From CAWDVH01 sp963805705 (lineage in GTDB: Bacteria > Actinomycetota > Actinomycetes > Streptosporangiales > Streptosporangiaceae), in contig CAWDVH010000003.1 in NCBI GenBank assembly GCA_963805705.1, positions 1 through 64,000 of the forward strand: a stretch of 64,000 nucleotides of DNA. The letters are read 5' to 3'. Positions 42,655 through 52,404 of the stretch are shown piece by piece. Positions within the stretch are counted from its first letter, which is position 1, and each line of letters opens with the position of its first letter. The notes under the pieces are model-generated. The model saw only the letters and a list, made by a program, of their open reading frames with translations, was not told where the DNA came from and did not search any database. Position numbers and translations under genes: made by a program.

Positions 42655-44860
42655 TCAGTGAGCAGGCACGGGGAGCTGGGCGGTCAGGGTGGTTCCGTGT
42701 CCGGGCTGCGAGTGGATGCTGAGGGTGCCGCCCAGCGCGGCCAGCCGGTCGGCCATGCCCTGCAGGCCGGACCCGTGCCGCGCTGTGGTGGTGTCGAACC
42801 CGGCGCCGTCGTCGGTGATGATGAACTGCAGGCGGCCTTCGGGGCAGGCCAGGCGGATCGCGGCCCGGGTCGCGCCGGCGTACTTGGCGATGTTCTGCAG
42901 GGCCTCCAGGGTGCAGAAGTACACGGTGGACTCGGTGTCCGGCGGGTAGCGCCCGATGCCGTCCGCCTCGACCAGCACCGGCAGCGGCGCCTTGCGGACC
43001 TGCGCTTGCAGGGCCGCGACGAGGCCCTGCTCGGCCAGCAGCGGCGGGTAGATGCCGCGGGCCAGGTCCCGCAGATCGTCGAGCGCGGCGCGGAGCCCCT
43101 CCTGGAGCACGGGCGCGATCTGCCGGACGGCACCGGGGTCCTCGGCGGCGCCCTCCAGCAGGCTGAGCTGGATCCTCAGGGCAATGAGCTGCTGCTGTGC
43201 CCCGTCGTGCAGGTTCCGCTCGATCTTCCGCCGCTCGGCGTCCTGCGCCTCGACCAGCCGGCGGCGGGAGGCCCGCAGCTCGTCGATAGTGGCCCGCAGG
43301 TCAGCGGTGAGCTGGGCGTTGCGCAGCACGAGGCCTGCTTGCGAGGCCAGGTGCTGCAGCAGCTTGTCCTCGGCGCTGGTCAGCGGCTCGTTGCGCGGCT
43401 TGCGCAGGGACAGCGCGCCGAGCAGCTCGCCGGAGTGCCGGACGGCGACCACCCGCGATACCGACTCGAACGGCGGCAGCACGCCGCTGGCTTCGAGCGG
43501 GACGGCGGGCGGCGGTATGGATCCTCCTGGCCAGACCGCGGCCGGGCGCAGCTGCCCGCCGACCCGGATCCACGCCTCGGCCCGGTCCGCCCCGGTCGCA
43601 CCGGCCAGCACGGACACCATCCGGTCCACGGCCTCGGTGAAGTCCAGCTGCCCGGCCATGTCGTCGGCGAAGTCGGACAGCACCTGGTAGGGCGTGGCCC
43701 GCTCGCCGTACACCAGCCGGTTCGCGAACTGCTGGAAGCGGTGGCGCAGCGGCTGGAACAGCACGGCGATGCAGACCGCCGCGATGATCGTGAGCAGCGG
43801 GCCGCCGCGATGCCCGGCAGCCGTGCCGATGCCCAGCACGATACCCGCGTACACGATCGTGAACGCCGCCGACAGCAGGCCGTAGACCACCGCCCGGCTG
43901 ATGATCACGTCAATGTCGAACAGCCGGTACTTCAGGATCCCGACCGTGATCGCGGCCGGGAGCCCGAGCAGCCCGATGAGGGCAGACCCGGCATACGCCA
44001 CGCCCGCGATGGGCGGCTGCTGCCCGTGGTCCGCCACGATCGCCACGATCGCCACGATCAGGACCACGGCCAGCCCAGAGCCGACCAGCGCGACCCAGTT
44101 GATCTGCCGCCGCAGCTCACCGTCGCCGGCCCGGTAGCGCAGCACGAGTGACACCGCGGCCGCCCCCAGGAACGCCGCGGACAGCAGCGTCAGCGAGTTG
44201 AGGTTGTTAATGGGAATCGCGGACAGGGCCCGGCCGACGGCCGGGATGCTGAACGGGTTCTGGTACATGAGCGTGTAACCGCCGGGTGCCGGGAGGGCCA
44301 CAGGCCAGGCGCACCAGGATGAAGCCCATCAGCAGCAGGCCGGTGGCCAGCAAGTTAAGCACCGCGACCGGACGCCAGCGCCGCGATGGCAATGTCCCGG
44401 TCGGGAAGAGGAGCAACATGAAGGCGAGCAGGGCCACGACCGGGAAAAAGGCCCACTCGGCCACCGCGCCGACCTGCTCGGCCGCCGGCAGCACGCCAGG
44501 ATGCGTCACGATCCCTACCACGGCATAGCCGGAGAAAAGAGACAGCATCCCGACGCAGACTCCCGTGACCAGCAGCAGCCAGCCAATGGGGTTGCGCACG
44601 CGCCGCACAATCAGCGCTCCGAGACTCGCGTACGCAACTGCCGAAACCGAAGAACCCATGTCCGAGATCGCGTCGTTCGCCTTAAAGTCACTCCACGCCA
44701 GGACGGTCAGGACCGCACCGGCGGCGGCGATCAGGACCGCCCCGGCCCACAAGGCGTCGATGAGGCGCGTCCCTGGCCGTCCAGCGTGGCCGGCCCTTTC
44801 CGGCAGCTGGACGTCCGCCGCCTGCCCGTCCAGGCTCGCGGACGCCACGGTGAGTCTCAT
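42655..44860 (-). pseudogene. Membrane sensor histidine kinase (NarL/LytS type), one frameshift
   Basis: ATG 44860 overlaps the stop of the SnoaL-like gene (ATGA). The N-terminal part has four to five membrane helices up to GLLLMGFILVRLA; after removing one base near 44,302 it continues VALPAPGGYTLMYQNPFSIP into more helices, a GAF-like region (~350-480), the HisKA_3 phospho-acceptor segment AERRKIERNLHDGAQQQLIA, and an ATPase with LEALQNIAKYAGA, DDGAGFD and GSGLQGMADRLAALGG. The joined protein has ~734 residues. No response regulator gene lies beside it. The interruption may be a sequence error. Confidence 0.83.
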
Positions 44861-45150
44861 GATCGCCACCGCCGGACCGGCATGACCAGGGTGCCGTAGC
44901 AGGTGATGCGCCGCATCGCCCGGTTGCCTTCGGCGTTCTCGTCTTCCGCGATGGCGTGGTTATCAGGGAAGATACTCAGGGTCAGGGTCAGCCAGTCCCG
45001 CAGGGCCGCGAGGCCGGGAACCGGCTGGCGGCCGGGGATGTAGTGCACGCAGCCGGGGGAGATGAGCCCATTGACGACAGCCAGGTCGCCCTGGTTGCCG
45101 ATCTCCTCAGCAACGCGGCGAACCATGGTTTTCGGTTCGTCAGGGGCCAT
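44857..45150 (-). CDS. SnoaL-like ester cyclase, short
   Basis: 97 residues from ATG 45150 with GGGGAG seven bases upstream. NTF2-like start: VRRVAEEIGNQGDLAVVNGL, HYIPGRQPVPGLAALRDW and SIFPDNHAIAEDENAEGNRA match the SnoaL/ester-cyclase family. Typical members have ~130 residues and continue with further strands; here the protein ends soon after MRRITCYGTL, so it may be truncated. Its stop overlaps the kinase start. A catalytic or sensing role is unknown. Confidence 0.65.
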   Translation of the reverse strand: MAPDEPKTMVRRVAEEIGNQGDLAVVNGLISPGCVHYIPGRQPVPGLAALRDWLTLTLSIFPDNHAIAEDENAEGNRAMRRITCYGTLVMPVRRWRS

Positions 45151-45233
45151 CGTGTTGCTCCCCGGGCATCTCGGCAGGCGGCCTGATCCCAGGGTGCGCG
45201 GGGGCGGCGCGGCGCAACAGGACGAGCCCTCCC

Positions 45234-45307
45234 CGTTCCCTCCCTTTTCCCGGCCTGCGGGCAGAGACTTTCCCGGCCTGCGGGCAGAGACTTGTCCCGG
45301 CCTGCGG
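45234..45307. repeat. 26-bp direct repeat before the XRE regulator
   Basis: CGGCCTGCGGGCAGAGACTT is followed by a nearly identical copy and a third partial copy ending CGGCCTGCGGGC. The array lies 10-80 bases upstream of the ATG at 45317, where the regulator's promoter and leader should be. Confidence 0.75.
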
Positions 45308-45316
45308 GCCGAGGCG

Positions 45317-48061
45317 ATGGTGAGCCAGGAGGCCGTCAGTTTCGGCGCGCGGCTGAGGCGCCAGCGGCTGGCGGCCGGCCTGACTCAGGAGGCCCTCGCC
45401 GAGCGGGCCGGGCTCAGCGCCAAGGCCGTCAGTGACCTGGAGCGCGACCCGGCCCGCACGCCGCGCCTGGGCACGGTGACCCTGCTCGCCGATGCGCTGG
45501 GGGCGGATCCGGAGCGGCGTGCCGAGCTGCTCGCGGCGGCCCGGCCGGCCTTGGGCCCGGACGGGGCCGGGCCGGATGGGGCGGGACCGGCCGCGGAACT
45601 TTCCCGGCGGGTCATGCCGCGACCGCTGACCCCGCTGATCGGCCGGACGAGCGTGACAGCGGCGGTGGTGAAGCTGCTGCGCCGGGGCGATATCCGGCTG
45701 CTCACTCTCACCGGGCCCGGCGGGGTGGGCAAGACCCGCCTGGCCATCGAGGTGGCAGAGCAGGTGGCCGGCGACTTCGCCGGCGGGACCGTCTTCGTTG
45801 ATCTGGCGCCGCTGCGCGATCCAGGCCTGGTGCTGAGCGCCATCGCCCGGCAGCTGGAGGTGAACGAGCGGGACGCGACACCGCTGGCTGACCGGCTGGC
45901 GGCGGCGCTGCGGGCTAGGCAGCTGCTGATGCTGCTGGACAACTTCGAGCACCTCCTGGCGGCCAGGGACAGCGTGCTCGCCCTGCTGGAGACCTGCCCG
46001 CATCTGGTCATGCTGGTCACCAGCCGGGTGGCCCTGGATGTCCGGGGCGGCCGTGAATACCCGATCGCCCCGCTGGTCCTGCCGGATGCGACCGTCCCGC
46101 CGGAAACGCTGGGCGGCTCGCCCGCGGTCCAGCTGTTCGTGGAGCGGGCCAGCGCCACGGGCGCGGAGCTGACGCTGGATGCGGGCACGGCCCCGGCCGT
46201 GGCGGAGATCTGCCGACGGCTGGAAGGGCTGCCGCTGGCCATCGAGCTGGCCGCGGCCCGGACCCGGCTGCTCCCCCCGGCGGTCCTGCTGGACAGGCTG
46301 GACCCCCGGCTGCCGGTGCTGGCCGGCGGGCTGCACGACCTGCCGGCCCGGCAGCAAACGATGCGGGACGCGATCGCCTGGAGCTACGACCTGCTGGACG
46401 AGCCGCAGCAGGCGCTATTCCGGCGGATGTGCGTGTTCGCCGGCGGCTGCACCCTGGACGCGGCCGAGGTGATCTGCGCGAATGACGGCGACGCGGCTGC
46501 GGTGCTGGACGGGCTGACCGCCCTGATGGCCTCCAGCCTGCTCCAGCCGGATGTCAGGCCGGCGGCTGATGCGCCCCGCGTGACCATGCTGGAAACGATC
46601 CGCGAATACGGCACCGAGCGACTTGACGAGCACTGCGAAGTCGCGCCGATCGGTCAGCGGCACGCTGCCTACTATCTGGCCCTGGCCGAGGAGGCGGCCG
46701 CCGCGATGGCCGGGCCCGCGGCGGCCGGCTGGCTGGGGTGGCTGGAGACCGAGCACGACAACCTGCGGGCCGCCTTGCGCTGGGCCCTGGACCGGGGTGA
46801 CCGGGTCACCGCGCTTCGCCTGGCCGGCGCGCTGTGGCGATTCTGGGCCCAGCGCGGTCACCTCACCGAGGGCCGCCGGTGGTTCACCGCCGCTTTCGCC
46901 CTGCCCGGCGACGCCAGCCCGGCTGCCCCGGCCGCGCAGGTCAGCTGGCTGATCGGGGCGGCCCGGCTGGCGATGGACCAGGCCGCCTACGACGAGGCAT
47001 CGGCGTACTGTGAACAGGCGGCCGCCCTGGCCCGCGAGGCCGGGAACGCGGCCGACCAGGCGGCGGCGCTGAATACCGCCGGCCTGCTGGCCCGCGCGCT
47101 GAACCGGTACTCCGACTCGGCGCAAGCTCATCAGGCCGCGCTGCCGCTAGCCCAGGGAGCGGCCGACCGGGGAGCTACGGCGACGGCGCTGCTCGGCCTG
47201 GCCTACGAGGCGATGTTCACCGGTGATGCCATGCGGGCCGCCGCGCTCGCCGAGGAGAGCCTGCCCGAGGCACGGGAATCCGGTGATCAGCTCATCCTCG
47301 CCCAGGTGCTGATCTTCCTGAGCTGGGTGGCGAGCAACGGGGCCGGGTTCGAGCGATCCGGAGCGCTCGCGACCGAGGCGCTGAGCTTGTTCACTGCCTT
47401 GGGCGATACCGCCGGCCGCGCCGAGACCCTCTTCATGCTCGGCACCGTCGAGATTTACTCAGCCCGCTACCAGCAGGCGGCGGCCTTCCTCACCGACAGC
47501 CTGAAACAGCACCGTGCTCACGGCGCCGAACCCATCCTGGCCCGGGATCTCGGCGGGCTGGGCACTGCCCTGCTGAACCTGGGTGACCTGCCGCGCGCCC
47601 GTGCCGTGCTCGACGAAAGCCTGGTGGTAGCCCGGCAGTACGACGATCCCTGGAGCTCGGCCATGTCGCTGATGCTGCTGGGCCACGTCAATCTGGCGCA
47701 GGGCGATGACACCCGGGCCGAGGCCGTGCTGGCCGAGGCAGCGTCGCTGTTCCAGGCGACCGGCAACATGGTCTACCTGCCGTGGTGCCTGGAAGGCCTG
47801 GCCGGCCTGGCGGCCGCGCGAGGCGACTACGAGCGGGCCGCGGAACTGGACGGGGCTCGTGACGCGCTGCGCCATCAGATCGGCGTATTCCTTCCGCCCG
47901 TCCATCCGGCCGGATACGCCCAGGCCCTGGAAGCGGCCCGCGCCAACCTCACCCAGGCCGCCTTCGATGCGGCCCGGACCAGGCCAGCGGGCCAGACGCC
48001 GCCGCAAATCATCGCCGCCATGAGCGACTGGATATCCGCGATACCCACCCGGCCCGCCTGA
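45317..48061 (+). CDS. XRE-family regulator with NTPase and TPR repeats
   Basis: 914 residues. ATG 45317, or GTG 45320. An N-terminal HTH_XRE covers ~8-70 (LRRQRLAAGLTQEALAERAG, SAKAVSDLERDPARTPRLGT). A STAND-type NTPase follows, with TLTGPGGVGKTRLAIEVAEQ (P-loop Lys139), LLMLLDNFEHLL as Walker B, VMLVTSRVALDVRGG, and RLEGLPLAIELAAARTRLLP (GLPLA). The C-terminal ~500 residues are TPR-like helical repeats. Such proteins bind DNA and are switched by ligand or protein binding to the TPR sensor. The class often controls secondary metabolism. An 84-residue extension upstream is excluded. Confidence 0.92.
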   Translation: MVSQEAVSFGARLRRQRLAAGLTQEALAERAGLSAKAVSDLERDPARTPRLGTVTLLADALGADPERRAELLAAARPALGPDGAGPDGAGPAAELSRRVMPRPLTPLIGRTSVTAAVVKLLRRGDIRLLTLTGPGGVGKTRLAIEVAEQVAGDFAGGTVFVDLAPLRDPGLVLSAIARQLEVNERDATPLADRLAAALRARQLLMLLDNFEHLLAARDSVLALLETCPHLVMLVTSRVALDVRGGREYPIAPLVLPDATVPPETLGGSPAVQLFVERASATGAELTLDAGTAPAVAEICRRLEGLPLAIELAAARTRLLPPAVLLDRLDPRLPVLAGGLHDLPARQQTMRDAIAWSYDLLDEPQQALFRRMCVFAGGCTLDAAEVICANDGDAAAVLDGLTALMASSLLQPDVRPAADAPRVTMLETIREYGTERLDEHCEVAPIGQRHAAYYLALAEEAAAAMAGPAAAGWLGWLETEHDNLRAALRWALDRGDRVTALRLAGALWRFWAQRGHLTEGRRWFTAAFALPGDASPAAPAAQVSWLIGAARLAMDQAAYDEASAYCEQAAALAREAGNAADQAAALNTAGLLARALNRYSDSAQAHQAALPLAQGAADRGATATALLGLAYEAMFTGDAMRAAALAEESLPEARESGDQLILAQVLIFLSWVASNGAGFERSGALATEALSLFTALGDTAGRAETLFMLGTVEIYSARYQQAAAFLTDSLKQHRAHGAEPILARDLGGLGTALLNLGDLPRARAVLDESLVVARQYDDPWSSAMSLMLLGHVNLAQGDDTRAEAVLAEAASLFQATGNMVYLPWCLEGLAGLAAARGDYERAAELDGARDALRHQIGVFLPPVHPAGYAQALEAARANLTQAAFDAARTRPAGQTPPQIIAAMSDWISAIPTRPA

Positions 48062-48097
48062 CGGTAAGACTCGCGGAGGTGCCACGTTCGCGGCCGC

Positions 48098-48532
48098 TCA
48101 GTCGAGACAGAACTCGTTGCCCTCGATGTCCTGCATCACGAGGCACGACTCGTTGTCGTCATCGGCCAGCAGTAGTCGCACGCGTACCGCGCCGAGCGGT
48201 ATCAGTCGCGCGCATTCGGCCTCCAGCGCGGCCAGGCGCTCTTCACCCACGAGCCCGGTGCCGACCCGCACGTCAAGATGCAGCCGGTTCTTGACGACCT
48301 TGCCTTCGGGAACGCGCTGGAAGAACAGTCGCGGGCCCACACCTGAGGGATCAATGCCTGCGAACCATGAACCCTGCTGCTCAGGCGGCAGCGTGCGATC
48401 GAAATCGTCCCACGTAGCAAACCCCTCCGGTGGAGGCGGTACGACGTACCCCAGCACCTCGCACCAGAAACGTGCGACGCGCTCAGGCTCTGCGCAGTCG
48501 AAGGTGACCTGGAACTGCTTGACCGACGCCAT
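48098..48532 (-). CDS. VOC family protein (glyoxalase-like domain)
   Basis: 144 residues from ATG 48532. MASVKQFQVTFDCAEPERVA, FWCEVLGYVVPPPPEGFATW, then NRLHLDVRVGTG and the end VMQDIEGNEFCLD match the glyoxalase_6 type of the VOC fold. The Asp-x-Glu-Gly-Asn-Glu-Phe-Cys end is typical. Catalytic function unknown. It converges on the XRE regulator. Confidence 0.88.
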   Translation of the reverse strand: MASVKQFQVTFDCAEPERVARFWCEVLGYVVPPPPEGFATWDDFDRTLPPEQQGSWFAGIDPSGVGPRLFFQRVPEGKVVKNRLHLDVRVGTGLVGEERLAALEAECARLIPLGAVRVRLLLADDDNESCLVMQDIEGNEFCLD

Positions 48533-48610
48533 CGGTCCACCATAGAGGCGGCGACTTTCGTCGTCTCCACGGGCCCGCCCCCGGCTAGCGATCCCTGGTC
48601 GCGTGGTCAG

Positions 48611-51208
48611 TCACGGCAGGATCTCGACGTACCCGTCGGTTCCGTGCACGCGGATCCGCTGGCCATCGGGGATCAGCCGGGTGGCATCTACCACACCGAC
48701 GACGGCCGGCAAGCCGTACTCCCGTGCAATCACTGCGCCATGAGTCATCAGGCCTCCCACCTCCGTGACCAGGCCCGTGATCGCCACGAACAGGGGGGTC
48801 CAGCTGGGGTCGGTGTAGGCCGTGACCAGGATGTCGCCCGGCGCGAGATCGGCCTGCGCCATGTCCAGGATGACGCGGGCCCGCCCTTCGATGGTCCCGG
48901 CGGAGACCGGCAGGCCGACCAGGGCACCGGCCGGCACGTCGCCGCGTCGGTACGCCCCGGTGATGACCTCGCCATCCGATGTGAGCACCCGGGGCGGCGT
49001 GAGCGCTTGATACGACCTGAACGCGTCCTTGCGCCGGCTGATGGCCTGGTCATCCGCGTGGTTCGTGCGCGCGACATCGCGGAGCTCCGGGAACCTCAGG
49101 TAGAAGATGTCTTCCTGCTCACCAAGCACCCGGGCCTGCACGAGCCGCCCGGCCTCTTCCAGCAGGGCCTGCTTGTACACGAAGTAGCGGCTGACCATGC
49201 CGTACTTCGGGTACTCCCGGTACCCGATGAAGGTCCGGACCCGGTCGATCATCCGCTTGGCCTCCTCGGCCTTCCGCTGCCCGTCCGGCAAGTCCCCCAA
49301 GCGGGCCAGCAGTTCCTGCTCCTTCGCCCACGCCTCCTGCCGGCCTTGCTCGAAGCGCCGCGCGCCCGCGCCCGGCTCGAAGTTCTTGATGTTGCCGAGG
49401 ATCACGGGCACGAGCGTGGAGGGGCGCTCGCTCCAGCGCGGCCGCGTGATGTCGATCTCGCCGACGCAGCGCATGCCGTACTTGTCGAGCCAGGCCTCGA
49501 TGGCATCCCGCGCTTCCCGCCCGCCCGCCAGCCCGGGCAGCTCGTCCAGGAAACCCTCGTCCTCGACGTGCTGCAGAAACGCCACCACCTCCGGATGCGG
49601 GCGGATCACGTCCGCCACGTCCAGGAGCGCCAGCCCCATCTCCGATGTGACGTTGCGGGGAACGGACTGCGTGAGCGCGTCAGCCGCGTTCTTCTCGCCC
49701 AGCCACGCCTGCAGATGATCGTTGAGCCACCGCGCGGCCTCCATCGCCGACATGAACACCTGAACGCTCTGCGGGTCCGACAGGATCCGCCTCAGCTCCT
49801 GGATGTCCGCCTCGATGAAGTCGATCAGCGCCTCTCCGGACTTCCCGCGGATGTCGCTCTTCAACTTGGCCACGGAAGCCTCACTGCGCTCGATCAGCCC
49901 GGTGACGATGGCCGGATCGGTCTCGACCGGGGCGGCCCCGCCGTCACGCGGCGCAGAACCTGGACTTTCGCCGTTAAGGGTGGGGATGAAGTCGTCGCGT
50001 TCGAGGATGGTCTGCAGCGCGTCCCCGGTCAGGGGATCGGATTTACCGATGACGTCCAGGAGACCGGTGCGGCTCGCTGGCGACGCCAGGTCCGAGGTGA
50101 CATCGACGAACAGCCTCCCACCGGCCACGTACATCGGCCGGAGGGCTGTCAGCTGCCAGACGGAGAGCCCCAGGGGCTTCATCGCGTCGGTCATCATCTG
50201 CCCATGACCGACGGACAGGTACACATGGTTCTCTTGGTCGCCGGCCGCCGGGATAGGGAACAGCGTGGTGATAGGCCGGCTCTGGACGATCTGGAAGCTG
50301 TCATCGACCAGGCACCATTCGATGTCCTGGGGGCGGCCGAAGTGCGCTTCGATCCGCCGGCCCAGCTGCACGAGCCGCACGGCCTGCGCATCCGTCAGCG
50401 CCGGCTGCTCCTGCCACGCCGGGTCGATCGCCTGTTCCTGCGTCCCGCCCGCGGGCCGGGCGCGGATGGCAAGCCGCTTGGTGGCAATCGCCTTGGCGAC
50501 GACCTCGCCGTCGCGCACCTGGTAGACGTCCGCGTTGACCAGGCCGGAGACCAGGGCCTCGCCGAGGCCGAAGCTGGCCTCCACGGAGGCGACCCTCCGG
50601 TTGGAGGTGACGGGGTCGGCCGTGAACAGGATGCCGGCCGCCTGCGGGAAGACCATCTGCTGCACGACCACGGCCATGTGGACCGTACGGTGGCCGATGC
50701 CGTTCCGCTGGCGGTAGGTCACGGCCCGCTCGGTGAACAGCGAGGCCCAGCACTGGCTGACGTGCTGGAGGATCGCCGCCGGCCCCACGACGTTCAGGTA
50801 CGTGTCCTGCTGGCCGGCGAAGGAGGCCGTCGGCAGGTCCTCGGCCGTCGCGCTGGATCGGACGGCGCAGGCAGCTTGCTCGCCGAGCCGGGCCAGAGCG
50901 CGGGTGATCGCCGCCGCCAGATCGCCAGGGATGGCGATCCCTTCGATGGTCTGGCGGATCTCCGCGCTGAGCGTGCGGATCGCCTCCCGGTCGTCCGGGT
51001 GCAGGCGCGACAGCTGATCGAGCCAGTCGTCGACCGACGGCGCTTCCGCCATGATCCGGCGGAAGGCGTCCGTCGTCACGCAAAAGCCAGCCGGCACGCG
51101 GATGCCGTCGATCCGCGACAGCGCCCCCAGGTGCGCGCCCTTGCCGCCAACGACCGCGACCTGCATCTCGTCGACCTCTTGCAGATCCCGCACATAAGGC
51201 TCGATCAT
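48611..51208 (-). CDS. rph: Rifamycin phosphotransferase RPH
   Basis: 865 residues from ATG 51208 with GGAGG seven bases before. RPH uses ATP to phosphorylate the C21 hydroxyl of rifamycins, giving AMP and phosphate, and so inactivates the drug. N-terminal ATP-grasp domain (VGGKGAHLGALSRIDGIRVP, CAVRSSATAEDLPTASFAGQ, GRPQDIEWCLVDDSFQIVQS); large rifamycin-binding domain (HVYLSVGHGQMMTDAMKPLG, KYGMRCVGEIDITRPRW, GYREYPKYGMVSRYFVYK); C-terminal swivelling His domain with EVGGLMTHGAVIAREYGLPA (His about residue 825). It matches RPH rather than PEP synthase in the middle domain. A rifamycin-associated element lies 140 bases upstream. Confidence 0.94.
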   Translation of the reverse strand: MIEPYVRDLQEVDEMQVAVVGGKGAHLGALSRIDGIRVPAGFCVTTDAFRRIMAEAPSVDDWLDQLSRLHPDDREAIRTLSAEIRQTIEGIAIPGDLAAAITRALARLGEQAACAVRSSATAEDLPTASFAGQQDTYLNVVGPAAILQHVSQCWASLFTERAVTYRQRNGIGHRTVHMAVVVQQMVFPQAAGILFTADPVTSNRRVASVEASFGLGEALVSGLVNADVYQVRDGEVVAKAIATKRLAIRARPAGGTQEQAIDPAWQEQPALTDAQAVRLVQLGRRIEAHFGRPQDIEWCLVDDSFQIVQSRPITTLFPIPAAGDQENHVYLSVGHGQMMTDAMKPLGLSVWQLTALRPMYVAGGRLFVDVTSDLASPASRTGLLDVIGKSDPLTGDALQTILERDDFIPTLNGESPGSAPRDGGAAPVETDPAIVTGLIERSEASVAKLKSDIRGKSGEALIDFIEADIQELRRILSDPQSVQVFMSAMEAARWLNDHLQAWLGEKNAADALTQSVPRNVTSEMGLALLDVADVIRPHPEVVAFLQHVEDEGFLDELPGLAGGREARDAIEAWLDKYGMRCVGEIDITRPRWSERPSTLVPVILGNIKNFEPGAGARRFEQGRQEAWAKEQELLARLGDLPDGQRKAEEAKRMIDRVRTFIGYREYPKYGMVSRYFVYKQALLEEAGRLVQARVLGEQEDIFYLRFPELRDVARTNHADDQAISRRKDAFRSYQALTPPRVLTSDGEVITGAYRRGDVPAGALVGLPVSAGTIEGRARVILDMAQADLAPGDILVTAYTDPSWTPLFVAITGLVTEVGGLMTHGAVIAREYGLPAVVGVVDATRLIPDGQRIRVHGTDGYVEILP

Positions 51209-51347
51209 CGCGATACCTCCGAGGCAGCCGTGCTCCGTTGCCCGGCCCTGGCCGGTCGAATCACCGGCGTCGACAACAACACGCGCACGCCGTACCCCCA
51301 TGCCTTCGTCGTTTCTTGGTCCGGCCGACGATTCTGCAGCATGACCC

Positions 51348-51366
51348 GGGGCTTGCCGCAAGCCCC
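51348..51366. promoter_or_regulatory. Rifamycin-associated element (RAE)
   Basis: A 19-bp perfect palindrome GGGGCTTGCCGCAAGCCCC. As I recall, this is the RAE sequence found upstream of rifamycin-inactivating genes and helR in actinomycetes. It is 140 bases before rph and directly after a candidate promoter. No helR is in the window. Confidence 0.85.
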
Positions 51367-51373
51367 CCAGTCC

Positions 51374-51402
51374 GCTATACGTTAGAAGTGGCCAGGAGTC
51401 AG
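51374..51402 (-). promoter_or_regulatory. Candidate rph promoter
   Basis: On the minus strand CTGACT (51402-51397), 17 bases, then TATAGC (51379-51374). The transcript would begin at about the first base of the RAE, which then lies in the early transcribed region. The -35 matches four of six bases. Confidence 0.45.
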
Positions 51403-51477
51403 ATGTCCTGGCCTTGCCTTTTGGTCGTCGCTGCGGACTGACACCCTTCTGGTGAAGCGGTTCCGTAAGAGCGACGC

Positions 51478-52404
51478 CTACGGCCAGGCGAATGCGGCGA
51501 CGGTTGCCGCCGCTCCCGCCAGGCCGCACAGGATGCCGCCGTAGGTGGCCCAGGCGCTCCTGTACCTCAGGTGGTAGAACTCCCCGATGGTCGCTACCTG
51601 GGCCGCCGCGTCACGAAGCTCATGCAGCCGTGCGGCCCGGGCGCTCCTGGCCTGGCACAGCACGTCGAACGTGTCGTGGTCGGCGTGCGCCGAACTGATC
51701 CCGCGAGACAACGCGACCAGCGTGATCTCCTCGACAATCATCGCCTGCCGCAGGTCGGTAAGGTACCTGACGCCGCACGGCAGGTACAGATCCTGCTGGG
51801 ACTCGACGGTGTCCTTCCAGTGCTTCAGCGGATTGCCGAGGATCCAGCGGCGGCCTTCGTCGCAGACCTGGACATCGGTGAAACTTATCGACCTGGGTCG
51901 CATCACCTGGAGCACCAGGAACATGGTGCAGCCCAGCAAGAGAAGCCCCGCGGCACCGAGGACAATCGCCTGCGGCCGGTGCAGGTGCGCGTCCGACAGG
52001 GGCGAGGTGCCGACCAAGGTCGCGAGCGCTGCGCCGAGCACGGCCGCCATCCACTTGGCCGAGTCACGCAGCCGGGTACCCGCCGCGCTCCAGTAATCCC
52101 GGACGCCCTCCAGCGGCGAGGCCGGAGAGGCGGCCGGCCCCTCCGCGGCACCAGGCCAGGTCGGCCAGATGATTCCGTCCAGGTCCCTGGTCCGGTCATC
52201 CGGATCCCATTCCCGCTGACCGGCCCACACGCGGCGCCTGATCAGGGCCCCCTGGACGAAGATCCTGACCTGCCACCGGACATCGCGGCCGTGCCCGGTG
52301 CCATCGGAGGTGCACAGCGCATACTCGATCGGCACCGACCCCGGCAGGCCGTCCAGGTCTGCGATCAGCGCCACCGTCTGAGTGCCGTCTGCGGATGCAA
52401 GCAT
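51478..52404 (-). CDS. Hypothetical membrane protein
   Basis: 308 residues from ATG 52404 with GGGG six bases upstream. The N-terminal ~95 residues are soluble with aromatic strands (RWQVRIFVQGALIRRRVWAG). SAKWMAAVLGAALATLVGTS, IVLGAAGLLLLGCTMFLVLQ and GILCGLAGAAATVAAFAWP are three membrane segments; between the second and third lies a ~130-residue helical region ending IGEFYHLRYRSAWA. I recall related proteins in actinomycetes without a function. The layout, a membrane pair with helical sensor, resembles membrane-acting effector proteins in defence loci, but no such partner is seen nearby. Confidence 0.65.
   Translation of the reverse strand: MLASADGTQTVALIADLDGLPGSVPIEYALCTSDGTGHGRDVRWQVRIFVQGALIRRRVWAGQREWDPDDRTRDLDGIIWPTWPGAAEGPAASPASPLEGVRDYWSAAGTRLRDSAKWMAAVLGAALATLVGTSPLSDAHLHRPQAIVLGAAGLLLLGCTMFLVLQVMRPRSISFTDVQVCDEGRRWILGNPLKHWKDTVESQQDLYLPCGVRYLTDLRQAMIVEEITLVALSRGISSAHADHDTFDVLCQARSARAARLHELRDAAAQVATIGEFYHLRYRSAWATYGGILCGLAGAAATVAAFAWP

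Noticed and set aside
48611..51208. Phosphoenolpyruvate synthase
   Set aside because: The middle domain and the upstream palindrome fit rifamycin phosphotransferase; the PEP-synthase C-terminal TIM barrel is missing.
48644..51385. Plus-strand open frame of ~900 codons
   Set aside because: It is antisense to rph, which has clear domains and a ribosome site.
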